From Vicinamibacteria bacterium (GTDB lineage: Bacteria > Acidobacteriota > Vicinamibacteria > Fen-336 > JAGNNV01), in assembly GCA_016650185.1 (NCBI GenBank), contig JAENWE010000253.1, positions 1 through 23,567 on the forward strand: a stretch of DNA of 23,567 nucleotides. The letters run 5' to 3'. How positions within the stretch are numbered: position 1 is the stretch's first letter; every line of letters begins with the position of its first letter. This document shows positions 23,479 through 23,567 of this stretch, one piece after another. Under the pieces are notes generated by a model. The model had not been told where the DNA came from, did not search any database, and saw only the letters and a program-made list of their open reading frames with translations. The position numbers and the translations under genes are program-made.

Positions 23479-23567
23479 GGATACGACCTTCTCCTCGACG
23501 GACCTCGCGCGAACGCGGGAAGAGGCCGTTCCTTTCGATGCCGCGCTGGTCCACGGCCCCCATGTTA

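Noticed and set aside
23477..23567. Plus-strand frame beginning with ATG 23477 and open to the window end
   Set aside because: The start overlaps the start codon of the divergent methyltransferase and its ribosome binding site region. Only 30 codons are visible and there is no upstream ribosome binding site.

Overview
The window is high-GC bacterial DNA that most resembles an Acidobacteriota chromosome. The indications are a TonB-dependent receptor with an N-terminal carboxypeptidase-regulatory-like (Oar-type) domain, a one-component regulator with winged helix, TolB-like domain and TPRs, a remnant of an MacB/FtsX-type orphan permease, an MglA-type GTPase and a Gld-like ABC cassette. The phylum is inferred from family content only; no rRNA or tRNA gene was seen.

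Layout. Bases 1-1330 (minus) carry an MglA/Ras-like GTPase with a long proline-rich tail that runs off the left edge. A secreted cyclophilin follows (1441-2175, plus), then an intergenic block with two copies of a structured palindromic repeat. A winged-helix/TPR regulator (2525-4534, minus) is divergent from a small Fis-type HTH protein that is coupled to a 990-residue TonB-dependent receptor (4727-8126, plus). After a strong hairpin come a truncated DUF2461 gene, an SRPBCC/AHSA1-like protein and a third repeat copy. A tightly packed minus-strand operon (14063 down to 9235) encodes an ABC ATPase, an ABC-2 permease, a GldG-like protein and a DUF4340 protein. Divergent from it are a putative lipoprotein, the C-terminal stub of a TetR regulator and an alpha/beta hydrolase. 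A 929-residue homologue of phosphoenolpyruvate carboxylase with altered active-site motifs occupies 15924-18713 (minus). A small membrane protein and an FtsX/MacB permease stub follow.

The most striking locus is 19554-20171. It is a peroxiredoxin-like (AhpC/TSA, PRXL2-type) gene whose reading frame is interrupted by one in-frame UGA exactly where the first cysteine of the CxxC redox motif belongs. A perfect 6-bp stem with a GGUCG loop starts 14 nt after the UGA, as expected for a bacterial SECIS element. I read it as a selenoprotein with a UPMC motif. It is followed by a secreted PQQ-type sugar dehydrogenase, a fragment of a group II intron reverse transcriptase, and a minus-strand pair encoding a SAM methyltransferase and a DDAH-like amidinohydrolase.

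Two themes stand out. One is four separate gene stubs (DUF2461, TetR, FtsX/MacB permease, reverse transcriptase), which suggest repeated local rearrangement and decay. The other is a palindromic intergenic repeat family present three times in about 7 kb.
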